Shown piece by piece: positions 61,010-64,000 of a stretch of DNA of 64,000 nucleotides. The notes under the pieces are model-generated. The model did not search any database. It worked only from the letters and a program-made list of their open reading frames with translations, and was not told the origin of the DNA. Position 1 is the stretch's first letter. Every line of letters begins with the position of its first letter. The position numbers were made by a program, and so were the translations under genes. Source of the stretch: Acidobacteriota bacterium (GTDB lineage: Bacteria; Acidobacteriota; Terriglobia; Bryobacterales; Bryobacteraceae); contig JAKOTR010000040.1 of the NCBI GenBank assembly GCA_029776225.1, positions 1-64,000 on the forward strand. Direction: 5' to 3'.

Positions 61010-62443
61010 GTGAAGCGGAAAACGAAGATCTGGATCTTTGTTATCGCGCTCGTTATCTTGACCGGAGGAATTATCGCCGGCGCTAAATATAGCCAGCGCG
61101 GAATCGTCACCGTGCAGACCGGCCGCGTCATCCGCCAGGATCTCACCTCTGTCGTAACCGCGTCCGGAGAGATCAAGCCCAGGCACTACGTCAACATCAA
61201 CTCGAATGCGATGCAGGCCTCCCGGATCACAGAAATTCTTGTAAATGAAGGTGATCGGGTCAAAAAGGGGCAATTGCTCGCCCGGCTGGAATCGGTGCAG
61301 CCGGAAGCCGAGGTGGCGGCCCAGAAGGCCGCTTTGAGCTCCGCCGAAGCCGATTCCGCGGCGGCGGAAGCCTCGCTGAAGGCCGCCGACGAGAATCTGC
61401 GGAGCGCGCAGGCCGCTGTCGACCGTGCCGCGGCCGACCTGGAGCAATCCAAACTGGACTTTGCCCGGGCCGAGCAGCTTTACAAAGATAAGCTGATTGC
61501 GCGCCAGGACTTCGACCGCCGCCGCACCGAACTGGATGCCCGCGAGGCCGCTCTTCGCGAAGCCGAGGCTCGTGTCGCGCAGATGAAGGCGCTGAGGGAG
61601 CAGACCGCCGCTCAGCTTGCGGCCGCCCAACGCAGAGTCGCGCTTGCCAGAGCCAATCTGGTTCGGTCTTCGGATGTGCTGTCGCGGACGCTGGTCACGT
61701 CGCCCCTGGACGGAATGGTCACCAACCTGCCGGTTCGGGTGGGCGAAACCGTGGTTTTCGGCATCCAGAACTCGCCGGGCTCGCTCATCATGACGATCGC
61801 GGATATGTCGCTGATCACCGCCGAGGTCAAGGTGGATGAGACCGATATCGTGAACGTTGCGCTGGGCCAGGTTGCCGACATCACGATCGACGCTATCCCG
61901 AACAAAACATTCACGGGACGCGTGATTGAGATCGGCAACACCGCCATCCTGCGCTCGACCGGGCTTGCCGCCTCACAGAGCGCCATCTCCAGCCAGGAAG
62001 CCAAGGATTTCAAGGTCGTCATCGCGCTGGATAATCCTCCGGAAGAGATCCGGCCCGGACTTTCCTGCACGGCGAAGATAACCACAGCCACCCGTCAGAA
62101 CGTCCTTACTATACCGATTCAGGCGCTGACCGTTCGGCAGAAGGGCGATCTCGAGACCCAGCCCAAGGGCGGCAAGAGTGTTCAGGCCGCTTCCAAGGCC
62201 GACCCGGCCGCCGAAAAGGCGAAAAAAGAGGAAATCCAGGGCGTGTTTGTGGTCCGGGATCAAAAAGCCGTGTTTCAGAAAGTGGACACGGGCATTACGG
62301 GCGCCACCGATATCGAGGTGTTGAGCGGCCTTCAGGAAGGCGACGAGATCATCACCGGAAGTTACAAAGTGATCCGGACCCTGCGCAATGAGGCGCGGGT
62401 GAAGGTGGATAACTCGGTGAAAGCGCCGGCGACGGCCGAATAA
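61010..62443 (+). CDS. Periplasmic adaptor of an efflux system (HlyD/MacA-like)
   Basis: The 477-aa protein starts at GTG 61010 (AAAGGGAG upstream) and has one N-terminal membrane segment (IWIFVIALVILTGGIIAGA). The lipoyl/biotinyl half-motifs flank a long alpha-helical hairpin (about 100-210, coiled-coil-like, Ala/Glu/Arg rich). Beta-barrel parts such as VTSPLDGMVTNLPVRVGETV follow, and a Lys-rich insertion lies near 390. It bridges an inner-membrane ABC pump and an outer-membrane channel. It is 48 bp upstream of the ATPase gene, matching the MacA-MacB order. Confidence 0.9.
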   Translation: MKRKTKIWIFVIALVILTGGIIAGAKYSQRGIVTVQTGRVIRQDLTSVVTASGEIKPRHYVNINSNAMQASRITEILVNEGDRVKKGQLLARLESVQPEAEVAAQKAALSSAEADSAAAEASLKAADENLRSAQAAVDRAAADLEQSKLDFARAEQLYKDKLIARQDFDRRRTELDAREAALREAEARVAQMKALREQTAAQLAAAQRRVALARANLVRSSDVLSRTLVTSPLDGMVTNLPVRVGETVVFGIQNSPGSLIMTIADMSLITAEVKVDETDIVNVALGQVADITIDAIPNKTFTGRVIEIGNTAILRSTGLAASQSAISSQEAKDFKVVIALDNPPEEIRPGLSCTAKITTATRQNVLTIPIQALTVRQKGDLETQPKGGKSVQAASKADPAAEKAKKEEIQGVFVVRDQKAVFQKVDTGITGATDIEVLSGLQEGDEIITGSYKVIRTLRNEARVKVDNSVKAPATAE

Positions 62444-62491
62444 GATGAAGAGGAGGGCGTTTCTCCCTCCCTCGAGAACGAGAGACAAGAA

Positions 62492-63229
62492 ATGGTACAA
62501 GCACTCCAGGAGAAAATCGAGCGCGGCGAGGAGCTGAAGAGAAACGGGATCGTGATCCGCACGTACGATCTGTGGAAGACGTACGTGATGGGAGATCAGG
62601 AAATCCACGCGGTATCGGGCGTGGATATCGAGATCAAACGGGGTGAATACGTGGCCATTATGGGGCCCTCGGGCTCGGGCAAGTCCACCCTGATGAACAT
62701 GATCGGCTGCCTCGATACTCCCACCAAGGGTCTTTACTACATCAACGGACGGCTGGTCACGGAAATGAACGACGACGAACTGGCGCGCATCCGCAACAAA
62801 GAGATCGGCTTCGTTTTCCAGACGTTCAACCTGCTTCCCCGCGCCACCGCGCTGCACAACGTCGAACTTCCCCTCATCTATGCAGGCGTTCCGGCGGAAG
62901 TCAGGCTGGAAAAATCCAAGCAGGCCTTGCGCCAGGTCGACCTGGAAGCCCGCATGTACCACAAGCCGAACGAGCTATCCGGCGGCCAGCGGCAGCGCGT
63001 GGCCATCGCCCGTGCGCTGGTAAATAACCCCTCGATTCTGCTTGCGGACGAGCCGACCGGTAACCTCGACACCGCCACCGGAAACGAAATCATGGCGCTG
63101 TTTGCCCGGCTTCACCAGCAGGGCAACACCATCGTGCTGGTTACGCACGAACACGATATCGCCATGCACGCTCACCGCGTGATTCACATCCGCGACGGAA
63201 AGGTCGAGAAGGACGAACAGGTAAAGTAG
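62492..63229 (+). CDS. ABC transporter ATP-binding protein (MacB/LolD-like)
   Basis: The 245-aa ATPase has Walker [10 protein letters not shown] near residue 55, the Q-loop [17 protein letters not shown], the signature [15 protein letters not shown], Walker [13 protein letters not shown] and the H-loop VLVTHEHD. The MacB/LolD class is indicated by TRIP-like features such as [13 protein letters not shown] and [13 protein letters not shown]. The permease with its periplasmic domain should follow but is not recognised before the window end; the next gene has a different composition. It forms an operon with the adaptor. Confidence 0.92.
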   Translation: MVQALQEKIERGEELKRNGIVIRTYDLWKTYVMGDQEIHAVSGVDIEIKRGEYVAIMGPSGSGKSTLMNMIGCLDTPTKGLYYINGRLVTEMNDDELARIRNKEIGFVFQTFNLLPRATALHNVELPLIYAGVPAEVRLEKSKQALRQVDLEARMYHKPNELSGGQRQRVAIARALVNNPSILLADEPTGNLDTATGNEIMALFARLHQQGNTIVLVTHEHDIAMHAHRVIHIRDGKVEKDEQVK

Positions 63230-63310
63230 GATCCCGGACCCACTGGAATCCCGAACGCGCAAGCGTTTCCTTGCCGGCCGCGTGAAGCTGCGATATGATT
63301 TCCCCAACCT

Positions 63311-64000
63311 ATGGGGATCATTCCGGCACTCGCGGGTTTCCTGCTCTCATCCGCGGCGCTCGCCCAGGTCACCGTAACCGTCAACACCCCGATGTCTCCG
63401 CCCGCGTGGGCGTTGCTCGAGCGCGAGCTGCTCCGCTACAACTCGCTCGCCTGCGAGCGCTTCGCGGAAAAGTACCTGGATAAGCGCGGCTACCTGCTCC
63501 ACACGATTCGCTGGGGAACGCTCGACGGCCCAGACGACGCCATCGAGACGTTTTATAACTGGACGCTGCTCCATGCGCTGGGCGGTTCGGATTCCGTCCT
63601 GCAGCTTTACAAGAAAGCGCAGGAGGGCCACTGGAAGCAGTACGGCGAGCTCCGCACGAAACTGACCGATCTGGCCGCCAACGGCGCGTACTACAAGGAA
63701 TTCATCACGCAATCCGACTGGTTTCACACCGGCGAGGGGATGCGTGCCTTCATGTTCCAGGGGCTCTCGGACCCGAACGATCGCCTTTACCGCGAGCGCA
63801 TGAAGCGTTTCGCCGGGTTGTACATGAACGAAGATCCCGAGGCGCCGAATTACGACCCCGTCCACAAGGTCATCAGGAGCCTCTGGAACGGCAGCAAAGG
63901 GCCCATGCTCCGGAAAGCGACCGTTTATGACTGGGTGGGCGACCCTGTCTCCGGCCGCTTTCACATGATCCACAGTCCGGCCGGGCGCTCCAGGATGCTC
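63311..64000 (+). CDS. Secreted protein of unknown function, 3' end outside window
   Basis: The frame opens at the ATG at 63311 and runs off the window with no stop (230 codons). It begins MGIIPALAGFLLSSAALAQ (signal peptide). The mature part includes TVNTPMSPPAWALLERELLRYNSLACERFAEKYLDKRGYL, FYNWTLLHALGG and YYKEFITQSDWFHTGEGMRAFMFQGLSDPND; the aromatic and acidic content is that of an alpha/alpha-barrel-like polysaccharide protein, but I do not recognise the family. It lies 81 bp after the ABC ATPase gene and is unlikely to be part of that pump. Confidence 0.65.
   Translation, partial: MGIIPALAGFLLSSAALAQVTVTVNTPMSPPAWALLERELLRYNSLACERFAEKYLDKRGYLLHTIRWGTLDGPDDAIETFYNWTLLHALGGSDSVLQLYKKAQEGHWKQYGELRTKLTDLAANGAYYKEFITQSDWFHTGEGMRAFMFQGLSDPNDRLYRERMKRFAGLYMNEDPEAPNYDPVHKVIRSLWNGSKGPMLRKATVYDWVGDPVSGRFHMIHSPAGRSRML

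Overview
The window is GC-rich and reads as a chromosomal segment of an acidobacterium, probably of the Bryobacterales/Solibacter type. The evidence is two very large Oar-like TonB-dependent receptors with N-terminal carboxypeptidase-regulatory domains, a VWFA protein of the type typical of Acidobacteria, a Ser/Thr kinase fused to WD40-like (PD40) repeats, many TPR, ThuA, Gfo/Idh/MocA and xylose-isomerase-like sugar proteins, Tat-exported enzymes and a PEP-CTERM protein. The assignment comes from gene content only.

Layout. 1-3483: translationally coupled tetrapyrrole genes hemA (partial), hemC and hemD, then a methyltransferase. 3499-10212: PEP-CTERM protein, kdsD, a membrane-dipeptidase-like protein that lacks a metal site, and an Oar-type receptor closed by a strong terminator. 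10271-16386: truB, a yvcK-glmU pair (cell-wall precursor control), TPR and zinc-ribbon proteins, a degenerate UvrC-like protein and a lipoprotein. 16421-23634: an aldo/keto-reductase-fold protein lacking its catalytic residues, an MCDYSL-family protein, a LysR regulator, a PilZ protein whose 3' end is followed by a degenerate repeat array, rfbD, a VWFA protein, a base-excision glycosylase and an SMP-30-like protein. 23699-29583: tRNA-Asp, an ISL3-like transposase remnant, and a very large CRISPR array (74 repeats, 73 spacers) with no cas gene anywhere in the window. 29584-37601: minus-strand genes (cupin, ThuA, HEAT-repeat protein, Gfo/Idh oxidoreductase, Oar receptor). 37746-44536: IclR regulator, a five-gene catabolic cassette (3-hydroxyacyl-CoA dehydrogenase type, SDR, cyclase, epimerase, CoA-acylating semialdehyde dehydrogenase) and a DeoR regulator. 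44760-54611: minus-strand polysaccharide/sugar cluster (clan-D-like glycosidase, GH28, two epimerases, double ThuA, Gfo/Idh, UroD-type protein). 54664-59477: kinase-PD40, TPR and a membrane-anchored protein. 59937-64000: accA, a MacA/MacB-like efflux pair and a truncated secreted protein.

The standout is the CRISPR array. The repeat ends in ATTGAAAC when read on the minus strand, and the degenerate repeats are at the left end, so the leader should lie on the right and the crRNAs should be minus-strand. Read on the plus strand, the spacers look like sense RNA. Many are near-perfect hairpins of 6-11 bp, some with GNRA or UNCG tetraloops. Six carry a Shine-Dalgarno plus start codon, all in this orientation. 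Several form families of diverged homologues with synonymous or structure-preserving differences. This fits crRNAs that are antisense to structured RNA genomes or transcripts, such as ssRNA phages, and may reflect acquisition from RNA. That reading is inference; no spacer search could be run.
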